Below are positions 1 through 11,800 of a stretch of DNA of 64,000 nt, piece by piece. Both the position numbers and the translations under genes were made by a program. Source of the stretch: Escarpia spicata (lineage: Eukaryota; Annelida; Polychaeta; Sabellida; Siboglinidae); contig OZ023210.1 of the NCBI GenBank assembly GCA_963995525.1, positions 5,718,530 to 5,782,529 on the forward strand, in the 5' to 3' direction. Under the pieces are notes generated by a model. That model ran no database searches, was not told the origin of the DNA, and saw only the letters and a program-made list of their open reading frames with translations. Positions within the stretch are counted from its first letter, which is position 1. The number at the start of each line of letters is the position of its first letter.

Positions 1-228
1 AGTACTGTAGTGTGCTTGTTTTAGTCAACAGTCATAAATGTGTGTTTGTGTGGAGGCTTGCAAGCATGCATGCTAAAAAGGACAGGGCGAATAGGATTTT
101 ACCCTGTTTAGCACCATACATACCTTAGTGGTAGCGAGGGGTCAAATTGGCCTAGGTATTTAAGTCGAGTAAGTGAAGTTATGCAGCGTCCAGCAGAAGG
201 TTAAACAGCTAACATGTGTGACTTACAG

Positions 229-653
229 GTGATGGATAAGCTGCTAGACAAGGGTGTGCATCAACTCTTCAAGTCGCCCTCTCTCACCACCTACCTCTCC
301 GGCAGTAAGTCTTCCCACTGCCCCAAGGGGGCACCAGCAGTTGCTGGGGCCGCGGCGAGTCCCGCTAGTGCCACGACCCCGCCCCGACAGTCTACCCTGT
401 CTCCCCCTGTCGTCACCCTGGGGGGTCTGTCCACTGCGGGGGGTGGAGGGGGCATGAGCAGCGTCAAGGAGGACCCTACCACTGGCCCCTCTGAGATGTT
501 CCCAGGGGAGGGAGTGCAGCCCGCGCCTCGGCCCACAGATGTGAAGACCTGGGAGGAAAGGGCTGCACAGAACCTCGAATACCTGAACCTCGAACAGAAG
601 TTTCCCACAGCGAGTGGCGGCGGAGCGCGACCAAAGACTACTTGTATCGCCAG
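229..653 (+). CDS. ZSWIM8: ZSWIM8-like exon 1 of window
   Basis: Acceptor ttacag before 229, donor cag|gtgagg after 653; enters in phase 0 and leaves two bases. Starts VMDKLLDKGVHQLF and runs into a Ser/Pro/Gly-rich linker, then TWEERAAQNLEYLNLEQKF. The last ~15 codons look poorly conserved, so an earlier donor within 605-620 is possible. Confidence 0.75.
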
Positions 654-3600
654 GTGAGGCTTAGTTACTGGCCACCCTGTGTATCATTTTTGTAATAGAA
701 ATATGCTGCTGTCATAAATGCAGTAAACTTTGGATATATAACAAATTCAGTTATAACAAATTTCACGTAAGTTACACAGAATAAATGAATAAATTGGCTC
801 GTCCTGAGCGATTTGTTATATCAAATTAGTCTAATTGATTAATAATATATATATTTACTGTATCTAAAGACACATTTGTAATAGACAGTCCATAATCTAT
901 TTCTCTAACACTTGTGATAGACAATCCATAATCTATTTCTCTAACATTTATTTCATTCAATTTATGCAAACAAATTGTTTTAAAAAGTTAGTTTTAGTGA
1001 AAAAGTTACACAAATCAACGACACAAACGCCCGTCGTGCAGACACTTGTGACGTCCGTTATACCATGATTATTAGCTGATTAACGACACTTATTAATTGT
1101 GTATGTCACCTTTGCTTAGCAATCACACCCACTCTTGTGTCTCATAAACATTGCTTGGCATTGAAATCTTGCAGTACGATATGTGACAATTCACAGTGGG
1201 CGAAGACTTGACTGTGTATTTTTAACAAGATTGTCATGCAGAGCACATGACAAGTAGTCAGTAGATTTGCTTATTATGTGTGCGATACTTGTACATTTTT
1301 ATGGCCTGCCCTTATCAGATATTTGTCAAGTATATTTTTAAACATCTTCATACAGCTAGCATTTAAGCAATTAATAATTAGTTGTTCCATTCATTAATTG
1401 TCCTATGGGAGACTGAGTACTTCCTCACCAAGTCACGTCTTGATCAAATGTTCAGGTAGTGTACAAGTGCTTGCAGTAGAGTTGGAGAAGTGACACAAGT
1501 GATTGCAGTTGTGTTGCAATGGTGACATGAGTGGTGACTTTGTTTACGTCATTGTAGTGACATGACATGAGTAACTGGCTGTAGAGTGTAGAGTTGGTTT
1601 TACAAGTGACTGCATTAGTGTCAGAGTAATGACATGGGTGATTGGAATAGTGTCGGAATAATTATGTGATGACTGCATTAGTGTCAGAGTAATGACATGG
1701 GTGATTAGAATAGTGTCGGAATAATGATGTGATGACTGCATTAGTGTCAGAGTATTGACATGGGTGATTGGAATAGTGTCGGAATAATGATGTGATGACT
1801 GCATTAGTGTCAGAGTAATGACATGGGTGATTGGAATAGTGTCGGAATAATGATGTGATGACTGCATTAGTGTCAGAGTATTGACATGGGTGATTGGAAT
1901 AGTGTCGGAATAATGATGTGATGACTGCATTAGTGTCAGAGTAATGACATGGGTGATTGGAATAGTGTCGGAATAATGATGTGATGACTGCATTAGTGTC
2001 AGAGTATTGACATGGGTGATTGGAATAGTGTCGAAATAATGATGTGATGACTGCATTATTGTCAGAGTAATGACATGCATGATTGGAATAGTGTCAGAAT
2101 AATGATGTGATGACTGCATTAGTATCAGAGTATTAACATGGGTGATTGGAATAGTGTCGGAATAATGATGTAATGACTGCAGTAGTGTCAGAGTATTGAC
2201 ATAGGTGATTGGAAGTGTCGGAATAATGATGTAATGACTGCAGTAGTGTCAGAGTATTGACATGGGTGATTGGAGTAGTGTCAGAGTAGCGACGCAATGA
2301 CTACAGTAGTGTCGGAGTAGTGATACTGTGACTACAATAGTGTCAAGAGTAGTGACACGATGACTGCAATAGGTCAAAACATAGTGACTTGATGACTGCA
2401 ATAGTGTTGGAGTAGTGACGTGGTGACTGCAATAGTGTCGGAGTAGTGACACTGTCACTACAGTATTGTTGCAGTAGTAACACAGTGACTACAGTAGTGT
2501 TGGAGTAGTGACACAGTGACTAAAGTAGTGTCGGAGTAGTGACTATCATAGTGTCAAGAGTAATGACACAATGACAGCAGTAGGTCAGAATATAGTGACT
2601 TGATGACTGCAAAAGTGTCGGAGTAGTGACGCGGGTGTGGTACTTGCAGCAAGGACACAGACAGCTCTGCGGTGGAGGAGGAGACTGAGGGGGGTGCGGA
2701 CTACAAGGCCTGGGAGGCCAAGTTCAGGTGCACAAACCTCAAGAACATCAAGAAACACTCCGTCGGTGCGCGCGGCTTCTTCTTTCTCTCACTCAGCAAT
2801 TGTTATATTTTGTCAAAATGATAATATGGCAAGGATAAATAGTTGTTCAGTCACTCTAAGATATGATATATATATATATATATATTTAGTCAAAATACGA
2901 ACTTCACTGTTGAAGTGATAGCTAGACCAAATATTCTAGTCATCCTTAAATATGAATTGTATTAAATCAAAGTGACTGATATTTTAGACAGGTTTTTTGA
3001 CCAAACAAATATTTGTTTCTTGAGTTATGACTGGTTCAAGGACTCTTGTATTCTAAAGTAAATGCCTACGTCTCCCGATCTGTGGATGATTGAAACAAGA
3101 TCCCTGTGGAAATAATAATTATGATCACTCTTGTGTATTCTTTACAGTGTGCCTTTAAATGTTATTTCATATACAGCTTTTACGTTGTTTACAGTACTGT
3201 AACATGTGGTGAAAATAAAATAGTATCTATGAAGTTAGTATACCTGTCTTTAATCCTCTATTATAATAAATAATAAAACAGAAACGTTTTGTAAATATAA
3301 ATTAATACAAAGCATCACGTTGTGGCAGGGATGGCAAGCATCGACAGCAGCGCACCTGAGACTACCTCCAGCGATAATTCCCCCACGATGGTTCGTCGCA
3401 GCTGGAGTCTGAACGGTGGCGCCACCAAGCACCAGGGACCAGGCAGTGACAGCGGGAGCAGCGGCAAGAGCAGTGACTCCCTCGGCTCGAGCAGCTCAGG
3501 GGAGAAGCGAGCCGCTGCGAAGGCCCGGGACACTGACAGGTTGGTTATGGCATTACCTGTCTTTTGTTGTTTTATATCCAGAAATATGTGTCCTGTATTA

Positions 3601-6600
3601 AGCATTACATAGTAGGTGGTTTGATTGTCACCTCTTATTGCAGGGAAATAAATGGCTACAGAAAATTACTAGAAATAATTATATCAAATGAACTATAAAA
3701 AATATTTAAAAAAATATATTATTAACATTTATTACAGTTACCCGAGGACAGTTCTAAATTATTTTTGTAGACAAATTATAAACATATTACCATATTTATT
3801 GATGTGTTGTTTCAGTCCTTCGGCAGGGATCTACGGGGACCTGAGATTTGCGCCCCAGCTCATCATGTACTCCTCTCGTAGCTCCACACCCAACATGAAA
3901 GGCTCCAGGTAATCATGTACTCCTCTCATAGCTCCACACCCAACATGAAAGGCTCCAGGTAAGGCCACAATCTCAGTTAAAACAGTGCAAGCTGTTCATT
4001 TAGGAACCCCAAAACATTTTGGTGAGGTCTTCAAGTAGTAAATATTTCAGTTTAGTGAGTCATGGCTTGTTTGAGCCAAAGCAAGCCACCATGTGCACTG
4101 GAGTGACATATCCATAGGTTGAAAAGATTGTAACTTTTTTATATTATGATTTTCTCATTATTTTTATACAAGCTAATAAAAAATCAAATTGTCATTTAAC
4201 AAATTACAATAAATTCAACCAAATTGCTAAATAAATAAAAATAAACAAATATTGATCTCACCATTAAACCGTCTTCAGATACAAAGGCAAGACGCGCATC
4301 ATGCCGACAGTGCCCAACCAGCCGAGCGAGGCGTCGGCACACTTCATGTTTGAGCTCGCCAAGATGGTGCTGACGAAGGCCGGGGGGAGTAGCTCAACCT
4401 CCCTCTTCACCCAGCCCCCCACAAACAACAACCCAACCGGCCCCCACCGTGCCCTCCATCTGTGCGCCTTCCAAGTGGGGTTATATGCTCTCGGACTACA
4501 CAACTGTGTGTCTCCTAATTGGCTTTCGAGGACGTACTCGTCTCATGTCTCCTGGATCACAGGTACGCTGTCCTGAATGCTTTGTGGTGCATGTGCTTGA
4601 TGTTCTCATTTGTCCCTTAGAGATCAAGTCAAAAGCATTTATTCAAACAAATTAAATGTACAAATGACATACAGTGGCACATCAATTCACGGTCACCTCG
4701 GTAATACAGCCACCTCTTAAGATCACCCTAGGACAGTCCAAATTACCGTAAAATATAGAATATTCACTCTACTAATATGGTCACCTCGCTATTCAGGTCA
4801 CTTTTGTCCAGTCCCAAAGGTGGCCTTAATAGTGAAGTTCCACTGTATACAAAGCGTATTGGTGAGAAGTTCGAAAGAATGTCAATTTCTGACCAGACAA
4901 AATTACTTTTGTTTGGATGAGTGGGGTCAGAGGCAGTTTTGTCTGGCGTCGGACATCGATACTTTATACTTCAGACCGATACTGTTAACATATTGATATC
5001 ATATATCAGTGTGTACAACCTTTCATCCGAGGAGGGGGTAGGTGGCTGAGACCAGATGAAAGTAATTTCATCAGGTATCAGACATCAGCATTCTCAGACG
5101 ATTCCTTAGTGGGATGGCATAACCAAGATATCCAGAAGAATTGTGCGTTTTGTGAAAAAAGCACAACATTTGGCACATAAGTAGACATTAGTATTCTGAA
5201 CCTTTGCAGAATATATATATATATAAATATGTAAACATAATTACTATAATATTTTGTTTTCTGTCAACTTACAGGCCAGGCAATGGAGATCGGCAGTGCA
5301 GCCATCAACATCCTCATTGACTCATGGGAAGGTCACCTGACACCGCAGGAAGTCGCATCATTGGCTGACCGTGCGTCTCGGGGTCGTGACCCCAACATGG
5401 TGCGTGCCGCGGCCGAGCTTGCCCTGTCATGTCTGCCCCATGCCCAAGCACTCAACCCGAACGAGATCCAACGCGCCCTGATCCAGTGCAAGGAGCAGAG
5501 TCAGGAGATGTTGGAGAAGGCTTGCCTGGCCGTCGAGAGTTCGGCCAAGGGAGGCAACGTGTACCCGGAGGTCCTCTTTGATGTCGCTAAGCGCTGGTAC
5601 GAGTTGTATGAAGAATCAATCCAGGGACCTAACGCAAGTCACGAGTCGGCCACCGAAGCCATCCCGCAGCAGGGAGCAGCAATTGTTGTCGCACCGAGCA
5701 TGCCCGGGCAGATGATATTAGAGACGGAGAATGCGGCGATTATGCACTTCGTTCCCGCCCAGCAGATGGCGGGGCAGACTGTCGCCGCAGTTGCCGTCGC
5801 CCCAGCGGTGGCAGTGGCGTCACCTCACGGGAACGCGACAAATCAGCTTCCACCAGGGGCGATTGCGGTGGGGGCGCTACCGTATGCGATCCCACCTCCA
5901 ACCGGCCAGCCGCATCTGTCCCATCACCCCTACATCGCACCCTACAGCTACGTACAGCAGATCCCCCCTAACTTTGCCCACCACTACAGCGCCCCTCACA
6001 TCCCCCTCCATACACACAACATCCACCCCTCTTATCTCTCCACCTACCCCTACCAACAGACCCAGGCCGGCCCAGCGCCCTTCGCTAATGTTGCTCACCT
6101 CTCTAGTGCCCCTCTCTACCATACGGGGGTGTCCCACTTCCACCCCACGCTGCCCACTGGTGTGCAGGTAGCGAATTACGTGGCGAGCCCACTACACAAC
6201 CATGCCAAGTTTGGCGGGGGTCAACCGGGCGACCCCCCGGCTCAGCTCGCCGTTATGGCAACCCCGAGTTCGACAGCAACGAACCCTGCAGCGCAGCATC
6301 TGTCTCTGAGTGTGCCCGTACACAACATGACGCAGATCAACTACCTGTTGTCTACGTACAGAGTCGGCATGCTGGCCATGGAGACCTTGGGGCGTAGGGT
6401 GCATGACGACCGCCCCCAGTTGAAGTATGCCCGCAACCCCCCGTACGGCGAAGATGTCAAGTGGCTGCTCGGGGTGGCCCTAAAACTGGGTAAGTTGTAA
6501 CTTGTTGGTAAGTTTTCGGTTCTCAATTTGTATAACAATTCTTTGTTGCTAACATGGTTTCTGAAGTTTCAGTGTAATAGCTGTTAGACGTGAAACTTTA

Positions 6601-8818
6601 GCTCTTTCCTTTCCTTGCAGCTCTGGTCAACTGATCAGCTTCATCAATTTGTAAAGCTACAGACAAGTTTGTTCAAGCGGAAACATGATGTATTAAAATG
6701 TACTACAAGAGTTGTATTCTGCCACCAGGTGTATGTCATATGTTGTAGTTGTGTCATATTATGCTACCACGTATCAGTCGTCTGTTTTCCACAAGTTGTC
6801 AGTTATAATAGTGTTTTGTTTTGCCACCAGATGTCGGTTTTATGTTGTAATAGTGTTCTGTTTTTCCACAGGGTATCAGTCATCTAGCATTGTAGTGTTG
6901 TGTTCTGCCACCAGGTGTCTCTTCTGTTATAGTAGTGTCATATTTTGTCACCATGTGTCAGTCATCTATTACAGTAGAGTTGTGTTCTATCACCAGGTGT
7001 CAGTCCTCTGTTACAGTAGTGTTATGTTCTGCCACCAGGTGTCAATCATCTATTACAACAGCGTCGTGTTCTGCCACCAGGTGCTAGTCATGTATTACAG
7101 TAGTGTTGTGTTCTTCCACCAGGTGTCAGTCATGTATTATACTAGTGTTGTGTTCTGCCGCCAGGTGTCTGTCATGTGTTGCAGTAGTGTTCTGTTCCTC
7201 CACCAGGTGTCAGCCATCTCGTACAGTAGTGTTGTGTTCTGCCAACAGGTGCCAGTCATCTGCAGCAGTTCTGTGTGACGGCGGTCAACGCCGTGGTCAG
7301 TCCATTTGTGCTGCATGACCTCGCGGTCGAGGCTGCAATGTGCCTCGCAAGGAACAACTCTGCCCAGATGCAGCAGCAACTGCGCTCACCCACCCTCAGT
7401 CCTCTCATGCAGAGATGTGTCCAGATGTAAGTGCTCGGTGAAACGCTATACTGTAATACACGGTTTCACAGCTATATGACTTATATGGGCATATAAGTCG
7501 GGTCACGCAGTCAGTGCAACAGATCAAGTCGAGTAAAATAAAACAATCCATCGTTGGATCGCTACAGCGCATATGTCTCCTATGCTCAAATTAAACATAT
7601 TTTCAGCAAACATCCGATACGCATATATAAATATTAAAATATACTATCTCCAGATATTCATTGTTATTTGCGATCATTTCCACCACTCACAGCGAAATAG
7701 TTTACTTTTACTCGACTTAACCTTTGAACTTTGAAACTGGTATTGTGTGTTTGTGACATTCTGAGATCATCCATCTTTTTCATACAAATTTCCAGTGAAT
7801 GAACATTTATCACTTCCCTCAACAACCTTCCTCAACTCCAGATACAAGTTTGTTCACACAAAATGCAATTTTTAAGATAAATGGTGCAAAACATAAACAA
7901 TTATATCTACGTACTATACGTTTATTATTCCTCTCGTGCAAAAGTATACTGTATCGAATAGCATATAAAATGCCAAAGTAACATATTTGGTAGCAAGTAT
8001 GAGCAAATAGTAATAATAATAAAACTTTATTTTGACACCATAAGTAAATATTGTTCATGTTGTACATACACTTTCTTAAAAAAAAAAAAAAAGGTCTTTT
8101 AACTCATAATGCAACTTTAACACTGTACGTACCAACTAAGCTGAGCAGTGTATTGTTTTAATTAATATTTTCGTACATTCTTGAGTTTTTGTATGTATTG
8201 CAATTTTCTTGTGGATCATGTTCTCAGGTTTGTAGAAAGTAAAGACTAGTTGTTTAACAGTTTTGCAGATCATCTTGATTGGTTTATGATTCATGTAGAC
8301 ATGTTTGTGGATTGCATTACATTGACAGGTTTGTGAATTGTGGTTTGTGAATTGTGTTTACATGTCGTGTTGACAAGTTTGTGTATCATGTTGACAGGTT
8401 ATGTTGACATGTGTTTGGATCATGTTGACAGGTTTGTGGATCAGGTTTCCATATCGTGTTGATAAGTTTATTAATGTTGACAGGTCATGCTGACAGGTGT
8501 GTGGATCATGTTGACAGGTTAATGGATCATGTTGACAAGTTTGTGGATCATTCTAATATGTTTATGGATCATGTTGACAGATTTATGGATCATGTTGACA
8601 GGTTTGTGCAGTGTACCCATCAACGCATGAATCACATCACGCCAGCCGAATATGACGAGATTGTCAACATCATCTGTAGCGCTCGTAATGCATTCTACAT
8701 GACACCAGGGGGCCTCGTGCAGTTCAACGAGTTGCTACAGAGTCTGCGGCGGACAAAGTCATGCAAGAAGGACCTCTGGCAGCGGATAGTGAACGGGCTC
8801 GCATCCGGCAGTGTATGA
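229..8818 (+). CDS. ZSWIM8: ZSWIM8-like protein, C-terminal half, eight exons (5' part lies upstream of the window)
   Basis: Joined exons 229-653, 2650-2765, 3329-3539, 3816-3908, 4279-4562, 5275-6489, 7249-7426 and 8602-8818 give 913 codons including the TGA, with all splice phases consistent. Segments such as VPNQPSEASAHFMFELAK, GLHNCVSPNWLSRTYSSHV, LTPQEVASLADRASRGRD, ALNPNEIQRALIQCKEQ, YRVGMLAMETLGRR and LTP-like ITPAEYDEI match the C-terminal half of vertebrate ZSWIM8 as I know it. Known of the family: ZSWIM8 (Drosophila Dora, nematode EBAX-1) is the substrate receptor of a cullin-RING ubiquitin ligase that degrades Argonaute during target-directed microRNA decay. The SWIM zinc finger and BC/cullin-box part would lie upstream and is not seen. 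The middle of the 5275-6489 exon is a low-complexity Pro/His/Ala/Tyr-rich linker. No frameshift or premature stop was found in the spliced frame. Confidence 0.93.
654..2649 (+). other. ZSWIM8-like intron with minisatellite at its 3' end
   Basis: AT-rich intron between the first two exons. 660-1600 holds no recognisable gene. From about 1607 to 2640 it is a tandem repeat that reaches to within ~10 bases of the acceptor at 2649. Confidence 0.7.
1607..2640. repeat. 63-bp minisatellite decaying into a ~20-36 bp degenerate repeat
   Basis: A unit starting gactgcattagtgtcagagt recurs every 63 bp about ten times from 1607 to ~2262. It then decays into shorter variants of gtgtcggagtagtgac until 2640. 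Because 63 is a multiple of three, the minus strand stays open for 191 codons; that frame is a repeat artefact. The array ends beside the 3' splice site of the intron. Confidence 0.9.
2650..2765 (+). CDS. ZSWIM8: ZSWIM8-like exon 2 of window
   Basis: Acceptor acttgcag before 2650; donor tccgtcg|gtgcgc after 2765. It completes a Ser codon from exon 1 and reads DYKAWEAKFRCTNLKNIKKH. An alternative donor at ttcag|gtgcac (2726) was tested, but it puts the next exon into a frame with an early stop, so the later donor was chosen. Confidence 0.8.
2766..3328 (+). other. ZSWIM8-like intron, no other feature
   Basis: AT-rich spacer with a short (TA)n run near 2865-2885. Nothing else recognisable. Confidence 0.6.
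3329..3539 (+). CDS. ZSWIM8: ZSWIM8-like exon 3 of window
   Basis: Acceptor tgtggcag, donor gacag|gttggt. Encodes a Ser-rich stretch with SSAPETTSSDNSPTMVRRSW and SDSLGSSSSGEKRAAAKAR, the latter close to a Ser-rich segment of vertebrate ZSWIM8. Likely disordered. Confidence 0.88.
3816..3908 (+). CDS. ZSWIM8: ZSWIM8-like exon 4 of window
   Basis: Acceptor ttgtttcag before 3816 keeps the frame (SAGIYGDLRFAPQLIMYSS); the nearby cggcag at 3826 gives a stop and was rejected. Donor ctccag|gtaatc. The last 47 bases of the exon with the start of the donor are duplicated just downstream. Confidence 0.85.
3862..3961 (+). repeat. 50-bp tandem duplication spanning a splice donor
   Basis: 3862-3911 and 3912-3961 are identical except for one G/A change. 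Each copy contains the exon 4 end and ctccag|gta. The proximal donor reads gtaatc, the distal one gtaagg. Using the distal donor adds 50 bases and meets an in-frame TAA at 3909-3911. Confidence 0.95.
3962..4278 (+). other. ZSWIM8-like intron, no other feature
   Basis: AT-rich intron between exons 4 and 5; nothing further recognisable. Confidence 0.6.
4279..4562 (+). CDS. ZSWIM8: ZSWIM8-like exon 5 of window
   Basis: Acceptor gtcttcag, donor atcacag|gtacgc. Encodes a strongly conserved block from RYKGKTRIMPTVPNQPSEA to SRTYSSHVSWITG, the clearest match to ZSWIM8 in the window. Confidence 0.93.
4563..5274 (+). other. ZSWIM8-like intron, no other feature
   Basis: Intron with no recognisable gene or mobile element; a short (TA)n lies near 5210-5225. 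Confidence 0.6.
5275..6489 (+). CDS. ZSWIM8: ZSWIM8-like exon 6 of window
   Basis: Acceptor acttacag, donor aaactgg|gtaagt. The first ~120 codons (QAMEIGSAAINILIDSWEGH, MVRAAAELALSCLPHAQAL, VYPEVLFDVAKRWYELYE) are a conserved helical segment. It is followed by ~220 codons rich in Pro, His, Tyr and Ala, then YRVGMLAMETLGRRVHDDRP and PPYGEDVKWLLGVALKLG. It is much more GC-rich than its introns. Confidence 0.93.
6700..7261. repeat. 42-bp minisatellite ending in a splice acceptor and exon start
   Basis: A unit of the form gttgtgttctgccaccaggt + gtcagtcatctgttacagta recurs every ~42 bp about 13 times. The last unit contains the true acceptor (gccaacag|gtgcc) and the first ~15 bases of exon 7. Every copy therefore carries an acceptor-like ccaccag|gtg. 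The 188-codon plus-strand open frame over it is an artefact of the 42-bp period. Confidence 0.92.
7249..7426 (+). CDS. ZSWIM8: ZSWIM8-like exon 7 of window
   Basis: Acceptor gccaacag, donor ccagat|gtaagt. Encodes HLQQFCVTAVNAVVSPFVLH and SPLMQRCVQM, matching the HQFC...SPFVL...LVQRC pattern of ZSWIM8. Phase agrees with exons 6 and 8. A cryptic acceptor at 6620 was tested and gives a quick stop. Confidence 0.9.
7427..8264 (+). other. ZSWIM8-like last intron, 5' part
   Basis: AT-rich intron with a poly-A run at ~8079-8093. No gene or recognisable element before the 21-bp array begins. Confidence 0.6.
8265..8611. repeat. 21-bp minisatellite ending in the last ZSWIM8 acceptor
   Basis: Degenerate repeats of gatcatgttgacaggtttgt(g), roughly 16 copies. 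The final copy is the real acceptor gttgacag|gtttgtg of exon 8, so intron end and exon start are one unit of the repeat. Confidence 0.88.
8602..8818 (+). CDS. ZSWIM8: ZSWIM8-like terminal exon
   Basis: Acceptor gttgacag before 8602, TGA at 8816-8818. Encodes CTHQRMNHITPAEYDEIVN, ARNAFYMTPGGLVQFNELLQ and KDLWQRIVNGLASGSV. These match the family's C terminus (RLIHLTPADYDDF, MQFNDILQNLKRSK, LWQRV). Confidence 0.93.
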
Positions 8819-11800
8819 TAGATGAGTAGGAGTCTCTAGAGGGTATCGGCACGATCCGATTGGTTGCTTCCCATCTCTGTCAACCGTTTGATGTAGCTAA
8901 GTTGACAGCATAAAATCTGATTGGTTACTTTCTGTCTGTAACAACAGAATGTTGTTGAGTCAGATCATTTTAGAAGTTGTCAGTGCGCAATCTAATTGGT
9001 TGTATCTCGTGGCTGAATGTTATAAACAATTCCGTTGGTTTTACTAAGATGTTCATAAATATAGTTAAACACATAACAAAGATGATGGCAGATTACATTT
9101 TAGCAGTTGTAATAGGCCTGCTGAGTAAAACTGGCGAACGGCACAAAACACATGTTATGTAGTTAGGGAATAAAATGATTAGTATTGTTAACAGCAATAC
9201 TGGAAAATCAAGAAAACAAGAAAAACAAAGTTAATGAGATAACCCATGATAGAGTGACGATACGTGCGAGTCTAAGACAGTAGATGTCTCTAATGGTACT
9301 AGTTATTATTTACTAATAATTATGTTGTTGACCTCTAGTTGTGAATTGTTTGTCATAAAAAAGATGCAAGAAATATTTTTACGACTGGATTTGTACCATG
9401 TAGCAGCATTCCTAGGCAATGTCGATGGACGCTGTGGGGCTGTAGCATCCTGTCGGCACTGTGTACTCTTAGGAAAATTCGTTATCTGTTTATGCAATCA
9501 CTAGGGTTTATTTTGACTTTGTTGGCCTGTTACTTATGATTACGAGCTGCGTCTACATAGCTGGCCATGTAGATATTCTTCCTATAGGCTCAGTGAAGCT
9601 CTTTAGTGCAATTTTATGGTCTTCCAACATGTTGACTGTAGTTGCTTGACCCGTGTAAAACTGCCTTGACATTAGACCTGGTTTTGTTGCATGTAAAAAG
9701 CTGTTGTGCGATCGTAGGTAGGCGTCATGTTTGTAGTTTGTACATAATGACACGATGACGAGAAGAGAATGACACGTTGCCATTGACGTATGGGTGAAAC
9801 ATATGAGCGAGTGCAGGTGTCGAAAATCAAATACTTGTATGGTAACAAATTGTGTTGATTTGGTTGGTTGGTTGTTCCATGCATGGTATCAGAAGTAGAC
9901 CGTGGAAATCACGGTCTTTGTGGTTAAACCAAAGCTGTCTGTTCCATATTTTTAACGTTGTTCTTAATACTGGACAAATTATGTTGAAGATATACTGTAC
10001 ACATTTAATCCTGCTAATGATTACCAGCCTGGCTGATTCCACGGAATGAAACGGACAACCTCGCTCTGTTTCAGGAAGAGAAAGTAATGTTGCATCTGTT
10101 GGGTGAATGTTCTCGTATTTTGCACAGAAGTGTGTTAATTAGAAGACGACGAACGCAACAAGTCGTAACTCATGAAAGTTGAGGAGGAATGTTTACGTGA
10201 AGCAGACAATATTAGACGTGTACATAGACAAGATCTCACATTCGTACTTGATGTAGAAAAATGGACTGATAGCATAGCCATATTCCGACGTGTTCACCGT
10301 AGCCTGTGTAACTGCTGTAGCAAATTGGGACAAATCACTATTATTTCTTTTTCCACGTTAACATTTCTTAATTCTGTATGTCCAGTAACGATTCATATTT
10401 GATCACAACAGCACAAGTTGTTGTTCGTCCTGTCACTGACCTGGTGTAAAGTTTTTGTCAAATCTTACACTTTTTCAAGAAAATCATCATGATCCCCGTC
10501 AGATTAGAAGTAACAAAAACAAAAAGATTGTGTCTACATACACAGGGGAACCTTTCCTCTGTGACACACCCTCGTGCCATCAGTGTCTGCCAGTCACCAG
10601 AAATATATCCCCCCCCTGACGAGCACAACTGCTGCGGTCCTTAAATGTGTCCATTTCACCGTTTATAACTAGAAAGGAGATGCCACCTCAAAATTACAGC
10701 AGCTGCTTTTTAATTAACTGAACCACCAGAGAAACAATGGCTTGCAGTTTACACATCTATGCAGTTCACAGGTATTCTTGAAATTATTTATCAAAATATG
10801 TTGGTGTAACGTTATATATTTGATAGTTTCGAGTCGTTTATGTACGTTGGAAAAATGTTTCTGTTGTTTTTGTTAAGAAGGGATATGATTAGGAAGATTC
10901 TGTGTTGTGACTGTTAGTTGGAGGAACTGGGCAGTGTCTTCTTCGTGTAATAGCACGGTTCTTATTACCTTTGGTTCAGGTGTATACATAACATTATCCC
11001 CAATTAGGACGTAATCTATGTATTGTTTTCTAATATCTATATTTAGATGCTGTGAAAGTTCACGAGACAAATATAGTTTTAGTAACATTTAACAAATTGT
11101 TGAGTATGTCAAAGCATAAATTATGGAATTTCTGCCAAAGGTCAATTCACCCAGTATTTGTTCTCATAACAAATCCCAAGTTTTTGCGATATATACTTTA
11201 TACCTGTAGTTGCAGGCAGAGCAGAGCATCGGGAGGCCAAGGTATCCTGTTTTGTGTATTGGTAGACACCTGCAGTATTAACAGGTAAAATGTGGCGGTT
11301 TTAGCTAATTTTTTTCATCGTATCAAACCATAATTGTTTTCTGTAAAGCCCACATGCACAGTTTGGTACAAATAACTAATTCTGTTAATTTGTGAAGTTG
11401 TTCTGGTTGCATTGCCACAGTTTTGAACCTTGTTAAAATTACCTGAATTTGGGGGAATGTTACTAAATGATTGCAACTTTTTGCTTTGTTAACATTTGCT
11501 GGATTTGGGGACAAATTTCTAAGTGAACATGTGGTTTTATATGGAGCATGTTTGTGTACAGATAATTATGTAATCCAAATTTGAAACAAGTCGGAAACAT
11601 CTCCATAGGAATTCAGAATCTCCCCATCCGTCTGTGGCATGTCAACATTCTGTTGGAGGCGGTTTTCAGTTGGTTTTTATTGTAAAATCATGTTGTACAC
11701 TATAAACTATATGCATTCTAACAAACTGACTGCCATAAATTTGTGTTAGTGAGGCAGAACTAACTTTTTAGTTCAACGTTTACACAAGAGCTATGTTATC

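Noticed and set aside
1544..2119. 191-codon minus-strand open frame
   Set aside because: Caused by the 63-bp period of an intronic minisatellite.
3827..3908. Alternative start of ZSWIM8 exon 4 at the second AG (cggcag)
   Set aside because: Gives an in-frame TAG after about 18 codons; the AG at 3815 keeps the frame open.
6712..7278. 188-codon plus-strand open frame
   Set aside because: Caused by the 42-bp period; it overlaps the exon 7 start in a different reading frame.
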